Position numbers and translations under genes: made by a program. The notes below the pieces were generated by a model that was given only the letters and a program-made list of their open reading frames with translations, was not told where the DNA came from and searched no databases. DNA of 64,000 bases from assembly GCA_038501625.1 (NCBI GenBank), contig JAZAYU010000013.1:3720001-3784000 (forward strand). Reading direction: 5' to 3'. Shown here one piece after another: positions 12,494 to 25,800 of this stretch. How positions within the stretch are numbered: position 1 is the first letter of the stretch; each line of letters opens with the position of its first letter. Source of the stretch: Corbicula japonica (lineage: Eukaryota; Mollusca; Bivalvia; Venerida; Cyrenidae).

Positions 12494-14302
12494 ACAGTAG
12501 TGTTAACATCCTCTAAGTTAGAGGACCCAATCCCTATAATGCACTTTCCAGCATTTGTTCAAGATGTAGGAACCTTGGTGGAACCACCTGTTTTCTACTA
12601 GTATGTTGCATTTCTTCCTTGTATGAAGTTATGTAAGTAACTAGGTACTTTATGTTACCTACATAAGTAGATCTCTATCATCCTTGTACAACTACCTTAG
12701 TAAATCATATCTTCATATCTTCTGATCCATATCTTCCTGGTGTGACCTTATCACAGTATTCAGTTACCTTTTGTTTGCATTAAATGTTCATGATTTGAGG
12801 AAAAACATTGCTGACTTTATACTATCTAAAATGCTACTGTCATGAAAAAGGAACTGCCATGAGACGGCATCTGTTCTACCAAAAACTGATCAAAATCAGA
12901 TGGCACCCACCAGGCAGCATTTGCAATCGGACAGTAGCAGCTGAGAATTTTGCTCATCTGACGGTGCACATCAGTGTTTGGTAACACTATAAAGTCAACT
13001 GCAAAGGCTCTGATTTAGTTTGTGACATAGGGCATAACAGAAACTTCATTTTGAACTGTAAAGTAATTTAATTCAAAAGCATTGATAGAATATTAATTAT
13101 GTGCATCCCTTACCCACCTCGCTACCTACACCAACCTACAAATCTCTCCCTCCTTATACCACGTTGTTACATCTTCCTATACAGATCTCACTGTAAGTCT
13201 CTCTAGGTAATAGCAATCAGATATCTTGATCAGCAAAGATTACCAACATTATCTCCCGAGACAAGACAACCTGCCTAGTCAACTTATGTCGGTTTCTGCA
13301 TTACATCTGCACATATCAGTCCACAGAGAACATTCCAAAATTGATTTTCTATCATTGTACATTGCCAGATATCAAACCGTATTCCCACAACTTTGAGAAA
13401 CATTGACTGTACAACAGATATTAAAAGGAGCACCAATCACAAACTGTCATTTAATTTCATGGGGAATAATGCTTTCGCACAGAATGAAGAGGCACAAACA
13501 TATTCACATGGGTATATTACTCACCATTGCATTAATCTCAGTGGATTCAGTGGATAAGCTTCATTTTGTGCTGGCACGACTTAGTCCTTAGTTCCATATA
13601 TACAGGTTTTATCACAAGTGTGATCAAGAAAACAACCACTAAGTTGATTAGTGTCTATCAATGAACATTTACAAATTAAATCTGCCATGCAGCTGGACCA
13701 CGCTAGACCAATTTAACTTTCCAAATGCTCATTTATAAACTCAAACTATAATTAATGTGATGTTATTGACTGCACTGACCAGAGGAATAATTGTTAAATT
13801 TTTCTCAAAAATCTTTGTGTTTGTTGGTTTTTAGTTATAATGACCCAAAATCCCCATCCATTACGCAGTTTTACTAATATTAATTACATGTATTAAAAGC
13901 CACCCATCAGAAGTGGTACAATGTTACATCTAATTATAAATTACAATAAATCATTACATGTACAATGTAAGCCTCCAGTAACAAGAAACAAGATCTAATA
14001 CAACAGCTGCTTGACTAGACAATACAGCAATGAGCTGACAACCAAACATGTAATTATCTGGCAATAAAATTACTGCCCTTACTCATTAAGTCAGTAACTG
14101 ATGGATGCTAATCACTAGTAAGGAGACCAGCTATGTTTGCCCTATGCAATCTTTTGTCTAAACCAAACTGCTGCGCAAAGCAATTTTTTCTCTACTGAAG
14201 TCAGACTACTAGAGTCATAGGCCTCTTAAGTTTTTTCTATCAGAAGTTCAATCTATTATGATGATTATCTAATTCTTGAGTCATTCAACTAAAGAACAAA
14301 AC

Positions 14303-15137
14303 AAGAGGACCAATGGCCAAAAAATGCTCACCTGAGAATAAGATAAATAGGCGCTTCCCTGTCCTAATGAATATCAATAATAAGGTGATCCCAAATTTTA
14401 GAAATGCTAACTTGTTGCATTTGTTGACATTTTACGCAAATAGAAATATTCACCAAATTCTTGAATGTAAATGTTTTAACTTTGAGCAGTTTAACTCCTA
14501 TTTGATCATGTGTCCTTGGTTTCACCAGAGTCAATCCAGTTTTGAATTTGTCCAAATATTATGAAGACAAAACATTCTTTTTAACTATTCATTGTGTTGT
14601 TAAGGTTTTTTCTTGATCTGACCTAGTGACCTATTTTTGGCTCCAAATGACCTAATTTTAATCATCATGAATCATACATTCTCTACAAGTTTGATGATAA
14701 ATGGGTGAAAATGTGTTAACAAAAGTTTCACTAAGTAACGTAATCACAGTTTTCACCTCAGATGACCAGACAGTTTCTCTATTGTTTACTTGATCATCAT
14801 GAGCAAGTTTGATAATAATGTGATGAAAAATGTTGCCATTTAGTAGTCACATTACTTCAGTTAACAATGTGACTTATTATTTGACCTAATTTCAAATTCG
14901 TCCAAAAATGTGGCTACAATTGTTTTAATAAAGAAGGTGACAACCTATACACAGATTTGGTTGGCACAAATCCCTGCATTCACAAGTGACATGACAAACC
15001 ATGATGTGATGTGATGTGGTGATGAAATGTCCATGGTGGCAGTGGTTACTGTTATTGCAAGGGAAGTAACTGCTGCAAGGAGTTTGTGGAACTTGATCAC
15101 AATAAATCACTTTGAGCCTTTGACTCAGGTGAGCTAA
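14303..15137. mobile_element. Family D element (ctcacctgag-bounded)
   Basis: It begins 'aacaagaggaccaatggcc' with 'gctcacctgag' and ends 'gactcaggtgagctaaaatg', the same ends as the element at 56078-57592. The interior differs: it has 'gacctagtgacctatttttg' motifs and no 166-bp array. It has no coding capacity. I associate this bounded repeat type with bivalve genomes from memory. Confidence 0.65.
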
Positions 15138-15582
15138 AATGAAACAAATTCATTTTTCAGTGTCCAACAGTATGAGCAGAAATCACTTGCTCTTTATCAA
15201 CAAAAAGGCTTACAAGATGTACAACCCTAGATCAGCCTTTACAGATTATAATTCAAACTTTACAGATTATAATAATGTAATGACTGTTTGTCTAATTGTT
15301 CTTTGAACAAACATATTCTGAATATTAGAAATAATTCTTCCCATGCTATGCCTTCCTCTTCTTCTAACAGGTGACAACTTTCCTGTTTCCCACTAAAGAA
15401 CTGAGTTAGGAGAGCTGTGGGGGTGTCTGAATACCTTACACACTTTTCATGATTAAAAATGTGCTTTACTACTAAAGGGAGCCCAAACATCTTTGAGGTG
15501 GGTGGAGGGTGATTGTCACTTTTTAACTCCTGAATGTAAAGTCTTTAAGCTCTTTGGTTACTGACTTATAATAGCAAACTAA

Positions 15583-15669
15583 CTTTTACTCCATATATTC
15601 AAGTTTTATTGCATTTGCAACGAGTGTAGGGACCATGGAATAAAGCCATTTGTATGGGGAAGAGGGTTA
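15583..15669. mobile_element. Family A short derivative
   Basis: Both ends ('cttttactccatatattcaa', 'atggggaagagggtta') are present, but only about 50 bp of interior remains, including 'gcaacgagtgtagg'. Confidence 0.5.
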
Positions 15670-16086
15670 GCATATTTTCATTTAATAAATTCAATTAAAA
15701 TAAATATAATATGTCAGGTTTGCACTGCCTAAATGTTCAGCAGTCTGTTATGATACCTAGTAAAATTAGGACATGACATGTTCAGGTCAGACACTGAATC
15801 AGAACCTACTACAGAATGGACATATTAAGTAAACCGATGATTATCTTGCACGCTGCAATCACCTAAGCTCATTCATTATTCACATAGTTCACAGAAAACA
15901 CCATGATTACTTTATCAGAAGCGAGTATGGCACCTTGTTAATGACTTTCACAGGTTGTAAATAGGTGGCACTTTTAACTTTCCAGCTTTATACTTCATAT
16001 GACATTATTAATTTAGCACATCCCACTCCAACAGACTGCTGGGAATATTGTGAGTTCAATCATAAGTCTATGAGATCATAAGTCCA

Positions 16087-16199
16087 TAAGATCATAAAAC
16101 TAAATCTGGAGACCAGTCTCAAATCTCAAGCATCTGATTGGCTGAAATGGTGACTGGTTGCCTGGTCTCCAATCTCAGTTTAATGATCTGGGGCCTTGG
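16087..16199. mobile_element. Family C element with shortened right arm
   Basis: The left arm is complete ('agatcataaaactaaatctg' to 'ggctgaaatggtgac'). The right arm lacks the CCAAT segment and jumps to 'ctggtctccaatctcag'. Confidence 0.7.
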
Positions 16200-16260
16200 T
16201 GTCCATCAGCAGGTAGGTTGTTTTGGCTGTTTGTGGTAGCCATTATTCAATATGTAACTA

Positions 16261-16502
16261 ATAACCCTTTCCTCCATATATACGCATTTTCACACGTGTG
16301 CGACCAGTGTAGATCCAGATCAGCTAGTAAATCCATGCCGTCTCATCAGGATCTGCACTGGTCACATTTTGGTCAGAAATAACCTAATGAATCAAAAAGC
16401 GAACTGTTTAGATCCTGATCAGACAGCACGGATCTGCCAGCTGATCTGGATCTAAACTGTTCGCCCTAGCAATAAAGATGTATCTATGGAGGAAAGGGTT
16501 AA
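16261..16502 (+). mobile_element. Family A double-hairpin MITE (reference copy)
   Basis: A 242-bp non-coding element. The terminal inverted repeats are 'taaccctttcctccatatat' and its partner 'atggaggaaagggttaa'. Inside are two successive hairpins. Hairpin 1 pairs 'gcgaccagtgtagatcc' with 'ggatctgcactggtcac'. Hairpin 2 pairs 'gcgaactgtttagatcc' with 'ggatctaaactgttcgc'. They are joined by 'ggtcagaaataacctaatg' and an A-rich link. The structure suggests a non-autonomous DNA transposon; the superfamily is unknown. Short open frames with peptides such as SVDPDQPAH come from this element. Confidence 0.85.
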
Positions 16503-17716
16503 GTTGACAGTCATGTGATTATTTTGTTTCCTTAAAGAAGAAAGATGATAAAGGCAAACAAATTATATTTTTTCAGTGGTCAATAGACCTCAAGAAAACC
16601 TAGCAAAATAAAATTAAATAAACAAATAATTCTGATGAACATTATTTTAATTGAATTTGCCTGTCACGTTACTGATAAGTTATGAGACTATACTGTATAT
16701 GATAATTATCGTCAACTTGAGATTTAACAATAGGATTTTTTTCATGGTAGCCTCTAATCTTTAACTGTAGACAGGTAGAAAAAGGTTCAACTTTCCAACA
16801 TGTTACTGGGAATTTTTTTACACGAAATTTACATTATATAATAAGCATACATATAATGCAGACTTTCTTTTAAATTTCAAGTAATATTATTCAGTTCACA
16901 AATTTATTTCACACTAGGAGTTTTAATGAGGAAAAACTGATAACATTTTTAAAGATAGAACTGTAAACTGTATTTTAAATATCATGTTATGTCCTAAATC
17001 ATTTATCATTCTCGAATCGTGAAAAGCAATACAAATATTGCAATGAGGGAAGAAACCCAAAAGTTTTCCCTAATTGTGTGCATGATTTTATACAATAACG
17101 TTTGAAGATGAGAATCAAATTTCAGATTTACGTAACAACAAAAATTATCATAAAATTGCATAGCCGCCCCAATAGTTCTATTATTTAATTAAAAAAGCAT
17201 ATTTTGTATTATCAAAAAAAACTGTTGGGGCTTTTTATTTCTCCCTTAGAAGGGTGTGTTTGCAGATGCCTTCCCCTCTTAAAATATTTTCGAAACCATG
17301 CAATTTTCCAGATAAAGTTACATTACATTAGGCTTTTTCATTTCACTTAATTAAAAGGCGAAATCCTTCTACTTTCTGCTAATTAAGGGCCATGTACCCC
17401 TTCCACTGGTATTGAAAAACAGCCCCAAGTTACATAATGAATTAGCTCTAGTCCTGACTCGGTACTTAGAATTTGTGATCCCTGTAGACCCAAGCAACAA
17501 ATTAAAAGCCATAGTTAAAGATTTAAGGAACACATTCCTGTGGCAATCCTCAGTACTTTTACAGTGGCAATTACACTTTACCCTTAACTCCTAGGGGTAT
17601 TCTACAGATATTATAACTGAACAGCAATCAGGTGTAGACCCTATCAGACTGTTGCTTATGTGCAGATAGGTTAAATTACAGTTTCGAGAGAAAAACAGTT
17701 GCTAATATCAAGTATT

Positions 17717-17894
17717 ACAGTGTAGATCCAGATCATATCTGGTTCTCCACTGTTCACTTTTTGATTTGTTAGGTTATTTCTGATCAAAATGCGACCAGTG
17801 CAGATCCTGATCAGACCGCACGGATGTGCCAGCTGATCTGCATTAATACTGGTCGCAAATGCGTAAAAATGTGTATATATGGAGGAAAGGGTTA
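17717..17894 (-). mobile_element. Family A element, left part truncated
   Basis: Reverse orientation. The right end is well preserved ('gtgtatatatggaggaaagg', gtta). Hairpin modules and the reversed spacer 'taggttatttctgatcaaaa' are present. The left terminus is absent. Confidence 0.75.
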
Positions 17895-19066
17895 AACTAT
17901 AAACAAACCTGTGAAACAATGTGCAGGGACAAGCTTCATCAAGACAAGAATTTAACAGTGGCGACATATTTGCCATAAATTGTTAGAAAACCTGAATACA
18001 CTGCAAATAACAACATGTTCTCTTTTGTAGAAATATCATTAATTTCATTAACCTGGAATGCTTGTGCAATTAACACAATGTAAGATATAAACAACCCGAC
18101 ATTTCAAAGTGCTCAGAAATGGCATGCTTTCTTTTCGTATATTGCTCTAGACAAGTGATGTTTGTAAAACATGTATGCCCACAAAGCATGCTACATAGTA
18201 AAATATAATTAAAAAGTAATTTAAGTAATATGCTGTTATCAGTCACACAAGGACTTTACACCAAGAGCAAGCAAAATTGTTGAAGTCTAGTAAGATAGGG
18301 GAACTAACTATAAACTATTGTCGGAAGAGTTAGAAAAATTGTTAGTGATTTATGATAATGAACTGTTACAAAATCATCAGGTTTACTAGTAGAGTTAATC
18401 ACTTAATTTACCATATAGTCTAAATTAAAAGGGAAATAACTGTTTTCTAATAAAGAGTTATGGTACTTGTTGGAAATGAAGTAGGTTACGGTGTTTGACT
18501 TTTTGCTTTAAGTACTTGAATAATGTTAATGACACAGGCAAACTGAATGAAAGCTTGAAGAAAAGTCAAAGTTAAAAAGAGGCATAACTGCTTACAAAAT
18601 TTAGGATGTACCGGTATCTAGTCTTTTTGAAAATGAAGCAGGTCCTCACAAATAATGTTTAGTTCCTTATCAATCATTTGAAAAGTATTAAAGACTGGCT
18701 GTGGCATTAACTCCATTTCTCTTTAAATATGTTCTTAAATTTCATTTTCTTCTTAAATCTGGTAAATCTGATTGCTTCAGTTAACTGTGTTGAGCAGAGA
18801 AGTATTCTGCTTCCTTCAATTAGTCCAAACAGAAGATCGGTGGCATTAAATCCTGTCTGATGTATCTAAATAGGGAAAGTATTGGCTTTCCATCAAACAT
18901 ATTTGTAGAAATATTGATTAGCTCTGGTATTTTATATCTGTGATCTGTTGTATCCATTAGCATCAAATTAACTGAATAATTGGCAAATCAACTACAGCGA
19001 CCAAATAGACAGAGGACTAACTTACAGCTAACAAAAGAAGAACTGGAATAGCTTATGACAACACGG

Positions 19067-20165
19067 TGTCTTCATGACCATGACTGATGGCAAACTGATG
19101 ACCAATGACAAACTGATGACTGATGACAAACTGATGACAGACAACTAACTTATGACTGACATCCACTGATAACTTGACTATTAACTGATGACTTGTAACT
19201 AACTGATAACTGACAACTAACTGTTGACTGACAACTAACTGATGGCTGACAACTAACTGATGGCTAACAACTAACTGATGGCTGACATCCAACTGATGAC
19301 TGCTAACTATTGGAGGGCTGAAAACTAACTGATGGCTGACGACTAACTGTTGACTGACAACTAACTGTTGACTGACAACTAACTGTTGACTGACAACTTA
19401 CTGATGGCTGACAACTAACTGATGGCTGACATCCAACTGATGACTGCTAACTATTGGAGGGCTGAAAACTAACTGATGGCTGCCAACTAACTGATGACTG
19501 ACAAATGACAGATGACTGACTCGCAGACATCCCGAAAGTTGCCAGACCGAAGGACCTGTCTGGTAAAATTTTGGCAGTTCTGACATGATTTCTTATGTTA
19601 TCAGACCGAATGTCAGACAAAAGTTTGAACTCCTAATACTTGATAACACCCTTTTAACATGTTTAAGTCTGACAGAATTTGTTTCGGTCATACAGATTTT
19701 CACATCTTGTCTGACCAAATGTCTGACACTTTTTTCATCTTTCGGGAAGTTGGTGACTGACATTAAACTGATGACTGACAAACATACTGATGACTGACAA
19801 CTAACTGATGACTTGACTATAAACTGATGAATTGACAATAAACTGATGACTGACAACTTACTGATGGCAGACAACTAACTGATGGCTGACGAAAAAAATG
19901 AAGATACTCCAATGATTACAACAAACTGACGACTGACAAGAAAATGATGATTGTCAACTCTTGTCTGACCAAATGTCTGACACTTTTTTTCAACTTTCTG
20001 TGACTAACATTTAACTGATGACTGACAAACATACTGATGACTGACAACTAACTGATGAATTGACAATTAACTGATGACTGACAATCAACTGATGACTTGA
20101 CAACTAACTGATGACCAACAATTGATGACTGACAACTTAGTGATTACTGACAATTTATCAGACAC
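19067..20165. repeat. ~18-bp minisatellite 'actgatgactgacaacta'
   Basis: About 45-50 irregular units, with variants 'gatggctgacaactaac' and 'gatgacttgactataaac'. It also contains a duplicated block of about 140 bp: 'catccaactgatgactgcta' with 'ggagggctgaaaactaac' occurs near 19285 and 19430. The array is split by a family B element at 19525-19750. A short relic of B (tgtctgaccaaatgtctgac) occurs at 19963-19982. Confidence 0.85.
19525..19750 (+). mobile_element. Family B foldback MITE (226 bp), in minisatellite
   Basis: The ends 'agacatcccgaaagttg' and 'tctttcgggaagt' are inverted repeats. Internal inverted pairs include 'gtcagaccgaatgtcagac' and 'gtctgaccaaatgtctgac'. A second copy of the same length, reverse-complemented, lies at 29078-29303. 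No coding capacity. Confidence 0.8.
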
Positions 20166-20681
20166 CAGATTTTCACTACCAACATTAGATATGTCATGTG
20201 ATCTCCTCGACTATAAACCTCCCAGACAAAGGTTATGTTCATGAATAATTCTGTCTTCTGTTTGCTTTTGATTTGCATATCTCTATTTCGGTCAGTTAGT
20301 CAATTTAATTCTCGTCTTCGTGAACAAAATATACTTTATGCTTACCCAGTGAATTAATGCAATGAACTACACATTTGTGAACAGTCTTCACAGTGACATT
20401 TTCTAAAAATTCAAACAATATTGACCCCTGGGTGTCTCCCAGCCATTATTGCAAGTCACATGTGACTAACCATAATTTCAGGACCCAATCTGCATCATTT
20501 CCTTATTTGCCTGACATGCCTTATCATTTATACCTTGTGCGACTTGTGTGCCGAATAACGGCGTTATCGTGACTCCTTTTCACTCCCATATTTAACAGCG
20601 TCAGCAGCATTGCAAGTTTACCAGTGTTGCCTAGCCTGGTCCCTGTGTTCTAGTTCACACAACAGTTTTGTTGTATATATT

Positions 20682-20868
20682 CCTTTCCTCCATAGACACA
20701 CCTAAGTTGCGTGGGGGAACAGTGTAGATCCAGATCAGCCAGCACATCCTGTCATTTGATCAGGATCTGCACTGTTTGCTTTTTGATTCATTAGGTTATT
20801 TCTGACCAAATGTGAACAGTGCAGATCCTGATCAGACGGCATGGATGTGCTGGCTGATCAGGATAAGG
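20682..20868 (-). mobile_element. Family A element, right end lost
   Basis: Left end 'ttcctttcctccatagacac', reversed spacer 'cattaggttatttctgacc', both hairpin modules. It stops at 'ggctgatcaggataagg'. It lies about 35 bp from GRK exon 3. Confidence 0.75.
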
Positions 20869-20902
20869 GATATCGGACTATCTGACAGAGCTGACAACTT
20901 AC

Positions 20903-20976
20903 CTCATCATAAAATTTCAACTGTGGTACAGGTTCATCACACTGTTCTTCACAGAATTGCTTGAATAACAAATATC
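20903..20976 (-). CDS. GRK2: GRK2/3-type receptor kinase, exon 3 (residues 64-88)
   Basis: The exon has 74 bp and continues the RGS-homology domain. The acceptor reads 'attttcag', and the first two bases complete a glycine codon split from exon 2. The donor is GAG|gtaagt, phase 0. The peptide runs GYLLFKQFCEE...KFYDE, against recalled human GRK2 GYLLFRDFC...VEFYEE, with identical length. It is isolated between introns of 16.1 kb (upstream) and 12.2 kb (downstream), so only protein similarity and matching splice phases tie it to its neighbours. Confidence 0.92.
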
Positions 20977-22097
20977 CTGAAAATATACAAACACATTCTA
21001 TACATGAAAATATTCTCTCCACATTTGTGTATTCCTGTTACTGTTTGTAATGCTGCTAAGTATCAGTACAAGAATATTACATCATTAAGTTATTAACATC
21101 TAATGACATCTTTGCAAATTTAACACCAACATCTGAGGTTTGTTTGGGGGTGGGAAACGGTCAAATTTGGTGCCAAATTTAAACAAATTAAAGGGCTGGA
21201 AGACTAAGACTACATCCAAGTTTCAGTCACATATAAAAGTTTAACAAAAGACTAAACTGAAAATTGCATCAGTGTCAAATAACAAAAACCCATTTTCCCC
21301 AAACATTAATCTCTCAATTTTTCAAGTTATTATACCGTTTAAGAAAAACATCACTTTTTCCAATTCCAGAACGAGTGCAAAAAATTGTGCAACAGCCATC
21401 TGACCTGATAATGGAGGCTCTGGAAGAAAGTCTGATTTAAAAACATAAAATGTCATCCTCCTGACTCTGCTGTAAAATCTAAGTGCATTCTAAGTGCACA
21501 ATGCCTTATACCTACTGTACTGTAATGGAAAGCAGAACAGATTTCTCCAGAACGATGCCTCATGTCAGTTTTTCTAGAGCAGTCATGGGTTGTAGGTACA
21601 AACAGTTGATCAATAGAGTTGTAAAAAGACAAAACATAATATAGTTAAAACGTAATGGACAAGTTTGATCGTTAATCCGCAGGTGACCTGCAATGCAGGA
21701 TTACATACAATTTTGAGGAGATATCAATCTGATTTAGGGTACCTAAATCATAAGTGAGATGGCTCGAAGCATAAACAATTAAGTATACTTGGACGGAATT
21801 TTGGAAGATGGTAAGATATTTGTTCTGACAGTTGGGCGTTTTTGGCCTCTCTACAATCACTGATAGAATAATTAATATGCTCTTGGAAAGGCATCATAAA
21901 AGCTGGAGTCCAGCAATATATCCCGCCCAAAAATCACTGCTAATCAATCCCAAATCGCCTTCAAGAAAAACAGAATATAAATCCTAACACCATATGGAAA
22001 ACTAGCCAGGTCTTTGCAAACTCTGATTATCTAAGTTAGTAAAAATTAATTTTATAATTCACAAATTTAAATATTAACAAAATACAAATAATATCAA

Positions 22098-22330
22098 CTA
22101 GACTGTGTCCTTGGGACACTGATACAACAACGTTTGTAACAAAGGGCCATAACTCTAGTAAAAATGGTCACAGGAAAAAATCTTTTCTTTACAATCATCT
22201 ACGCGTCCTGCTTGACCATCTGTGCAAGTTTAAAAGAAATCCGCCTGATAATGAGGAGTTGATGCCACAAGATTTGGGGAATGTATGATGGTATGGACTT
22301 TGTGGGGGCATAAAAATTAAAACTTACAGT
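22098..22330. repeat. 'acaaagggccataactct' repeat
   Basis: Contains 'aacaaagggccataactc', 'aaatggtcacaggaaaaaat' and 'gagttgatgccacaag'. It shares these modules with copies at 53935-54080 and 54515-54650. No open frame. I associate this repeat type with bivalves from memory. Confidence 0.6.
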
Positions 22331-22374
22331 CAGCTTATGTTTGTACATTCATTTCACACAGAGCCACAGTACTG

Positions 22375-22660
22375 TTATATCATTTTATTTTGCGCCGGTT
22401 TAATTTTCACGTATTTCGCGCTAAGGCAAGAGTGTGAAATTCAACCCCAGTGAAATAAAACCATTTAACAGTGTTTCTTTTTAAGAAAACCCAGTTGCGC
22501 GAATTCATACAGCCGCGGAATTGTTATTTACGGGTTTTGCATGCAATAGATGTAGTCAATGCTGCAGACCATCTTGTCCAAGAGATTACAGCATGTGTCA
22601 TACTGTAGTATCATTTAATTTCGCGGGGACGAATTTTCGCGCATATATTTACTCACAACA
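22375..22660. repeat. Possible short element with 'atttcgcg' ends
   Basis: Two GC-richer blocks (cgtatttcgcgctaagg near 22410 and atttcgcggggacgaattt near 22620) flank an AT-rich interior. They look like the ends of one interspersed repeat, but inverted termini were not established. Confidence 0.3.
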
Positions 22661-23281
22661 TGAACTTATCTATATTAGTAGTTTTTTCACTGCCTGTCAC
22701 CAAAATCTCTACCAACTCCCCTGCAAGCATATTGATGCTATATAAATGTTATAAAGTATAATCAGTTACCCTAATCATATTCAAAAGTGGGCAAAGGCCC
22801 AATCTTCAGACAGTTTGGCAATTACCAATGTCTAATGAAATTTTACATTTTAAAAATTAGAATCTGTTACAGTTTTTTATTTTCTTTATCTATAACTGTA
22901 ACACTCAGATTCTGTGAATATGATAATTATAAAACCACAGGCTCCAGCACGGTAAATTATAGACCTTTTCTGCACTAACAAAACTATAACTTTGCACAGA
23001 CTAGTACTTTAGAATTCTCTCTAAATTAAATACTCCAGGTAATTGGAAATATATTAGAAAACAGTGCTTAATTACAAGGCAACCGTCAAGAAAATACTAT
23101 ATCTTGTGTAATACACACAACTGCAACTGACATTTTTAAACTAAATAAATGTTGATGTAATTTCTTATCTATTGCTTCAAACAGGATTATAAAATTATAA
23201 ATTCTAGCAATTGGTGTAAAATGTTTCCATGATGTCTGAGCAAACTCTCCTTCTGCTTATTCTCAGGATACCAAGCTCTGA

Positions 23282-23424
23282 GCCCAAGGTTATAAAACTG
23301 AGCATGGAAACCAGTTTCAAATCTCAAGCATCTGTGGCTGAAATGGCGACCAGTCGCCATTTCAGCCAATCAGATGCTTGAGATTTGAGACTGGTTTCAA
23401 AACTCAGCTTTATAACCTTAGGAC
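23282..23424. mobile_element. Family C foldback element
   Basis: Arms run from 'gcccaaggttataaaactga' to 'cagctttataacctta'. The left arm lacks the 'attgg' CCAAT box (reads catctgtggctg); the right arm keeps it. Confidence 0.8.
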
Positions 23425-23451
23425 CTGGAGACGTATTCTTTCAATATTTAA

Positions 23452-23660
23452 CACTTTCCTCCACATATACGCCTTTTATCTCATGAGCAAACAGTGAAGA
23501 TCCAGATCAGCCAGCACATCTGTGCCTTCAGATCAGTATCAGCAATGTTTGTTTTTTTGGGAATAACCTAATAAATTAAAAAGCGAACATATGTGCAAGC
23601 TGATCTTGATCTACACTATACGCCTATGTGACATAGGAGTAAATATGGAGGAAACAGTTA
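23452..23660 (+). mobile_element. Family A element
   Basis: Left end 'actttcctccacatatacgc', spacer 'gggaataacctaataaatt', right end 'aaatatggaggaaacagtta'. The second hairpin is shortened. It starts about 30 bp from the preceding family C element. Confidence 0.75.
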
Positions 23661-23780
23661 AAACCCCCAAGCTGAAGCATAATCTAAAATGTTTATAGCA
23701 CCCATGTTTTTTTTGCATGGGCAAAACCCACTAATAATAACCATTCAAATATGTCATACTAGGACTCCCAGTCATCTGAC

Positions 23781-23922
23781 CTGAAAATGATAAAACTGAG
23801 AATGGAAACCAGTCTCAAATCTCAAGCTTCTAATTGGCTGATAGCAACCAGTTGCCATTTCAGCCAATCAGTTGCTTGAGATCTGAGACTGGTCTCAAAT
23901 CCCAGTTTTTATAATCTTAATG
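23781..23922. mobile_element. Family C foldback element
   Basis: Arms 'aatgataaaactgagaatgg' and 'cccagtttttataatctt'. CCAAT boxes are in both arms (left ttctaattggctg). Confidence 0.75.
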
Positions 23923-24095
23923 CCTTTTTATATTTATGTGACTGACCTATATTAAATGAAAGGCCAGTCTGTAACAGTAACAAATGTGAAATTTAATTCC
24001 TATGGTGAGCATTAACCAGTACAACATTAATATTACAGGAGTTCTTTGGAATCATTTGATAACGCTGGGATCAAATTTAGCACGAAAGAAAAAAA

Positions 24096-24305
24096 AAAGA
24101 CATTTTTGCATGAGAATAAATGTGAGCACTTAAAATGTTTTTAAAATATTACAAATTCAGTGGTTTGATTATGCTTGTGTTTGAATTCCCACAAATGAAA
24201 AAATGACATTTTTGCATGAGCGTAAATATGTGCTCTTGTATTATTCTTAAAATATTACATATTCAATGGTTTGGTTTCACTGGGCAAGCCTTTTTCTGTG
24301 CATAC
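24096..24305. repeat. Two-copy tandem repeat (~106 bp)
   Basis: 'gacatttttgcatgag' followed by 'taaatgtgagcac' recurs about 106 bp later as 'gacatttttgcatgag' with 'taaatatgtgctc'. Each copy ends with 'aaaatattaca(a/t)attca'. Non-coding. Confidence 0.6.
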
Positions 24306-25516
24306 CACAGGTCCGACTAGCGGACCCATTCCCAATGCCAATTTTGATTTTTTTCCCCAAATTTCAAAAAAATTCCCAATTGAAAGTTAAAAATTGGATG
24401 CAGAATGGTTTGCATAATGCCGGTACCTGGTGCTAGAGTCTATATCACATTTTGGGACAGTACAGTACGGGATATATCAGTCACTTTCCAGTTCTTTTCT
24501 GTTTCCAGTAGAAAAAAAACTTCGTGAAATTGCAAATATTATTAAAAGTAAATAAGGAAAGTATACAACAAGGGTTCTAAATCTTTTAAATGTTTATGGT
24601 TGACACCAATTTTAACACCATTAACATCCAGTGATACCGGCCTTAGCGATACAATTGTTAAGGAATCTATTCGGAAGATGGCCAGAATGAAAATGAAAGT
24701 GCCAGAGTCAAAGGAATGTGTTTGTCGGATACAATATCTGAATCTGATACACAGACATTAGCGTGATTTGTTAAAACTGTGTGATGTGTTCAGAGATGCA
24801 AAGGTCCACAAGCTTGTTCTTTTAACTGTGTTCCGTATTCATTTTTCTGTTACTTCTTACTTCAAATGAAGAGGTTTCTATAACTAACTTTTGTAGGATT
24901 CTATATAATAATGATGTAGCAGCATGATTTCACTATTAATTTACAGTTTCACAAATTCCCAAATTGGTTATTTGACCAATGATATTTTTTCCCAATATTG
25001 AAAGTTTCTCGATGCGAATTTCCCAATTTTGGAAAGGGTCTTTTTCCCAAAAAAGCCAGAAGAAGGCCTGCTGGGATTTTATTTCTTTCCCTTGTGCGTA
25101 ATACGCAAAAATCAAACCCTACTAAGTATACTGATATAAGAGTACATTTATCCACATGCTTTAGTGCCTTCATTGATAGCAATTGCACAAGAAACAAATC
25201 CAACAGTCACAGCTTTATATACATTGTACCTATGGAAAATCAATATGGAACAAATAACTGAAAATTGCAGGCATCTCCAGGAAATCCAATGACAAAAAAA
25301 TTCAATGCCATTGTCTTTTCCCAGTAGGTTTCTTGATAAAATCATTTTATGTGACATTATCAATATCAATGTATTAGCAGTGAATCTGCAATGGAACTGA
25401 ACATTAGAGCAGCAATTAAAATAAATATTGTCATTGCACATAAGGACACTTTGGAATTGAAACTTGTGACATAATTCAACATGTAAACTCTTGCTATTTG
25501 AAATACATTTTACCCA

Positions 25517-25757
25517 TTAACCCTAATTCCTCCATAGGTATGACTTTATGATGTGGGCAAAGTGTAGACCCAGATCAGCTGGCACATCCACACTGTCTGA
25601 ACAGGATCTGCACTGTAGGTTTTTTCGTCAGAAATTACCTTACAAACCAAAAAGCAAACAGTGTAGATCCTGATCAGACAGCATGAATGCACTGACTGAT
25701 CTGGATCTACACTGTTTGCACATGTGATAAAATGCATATATATGGAGGAAAGGGCGA
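25517..25757 (+). mobile_element. Family A element
   Basis: Full-length. Left end 'ttaaccctaattcctccata', spacer 'gtcagaaattaccttacaaa', right end 'atatatatggaggaaaggg'. Both hairpins are visible. Confidence 0.8.
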
Positions 25758-25800
25758 ATAAAATGGTTTCATCTTTGTAACAATTTGAGCCACTCCCAGT

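Larger units (their letters stand above)
8676..20902 (-). other. GRK2/3 intron 3 (12.2 kb)
   Basis: Bounded by the exon 3 donor GAG|gtaagt (20902-20897) and the exon 4 acceptor cag (8676-8678). It contains family A and C elements, the 10.6-11.8 kb satellite, the 19.1-20.2 kb minisatellite, a family D element and a 'caaggtcacaa' array. No nested gene is evident. The gaps 11883-12344 and 12494-14302 show only AT-rich unique-looking sequence, with short chance frames. One family A terminus fragment (ccatatatacaggttttatc) sits at 13591-13610. Confidence 0.8.

Noticed and set aside
19053..19874. Minus-strand open frames with repeated SHQLVV peptides
   Set aside because: Translated minisatellite, interrupted by a family B element.
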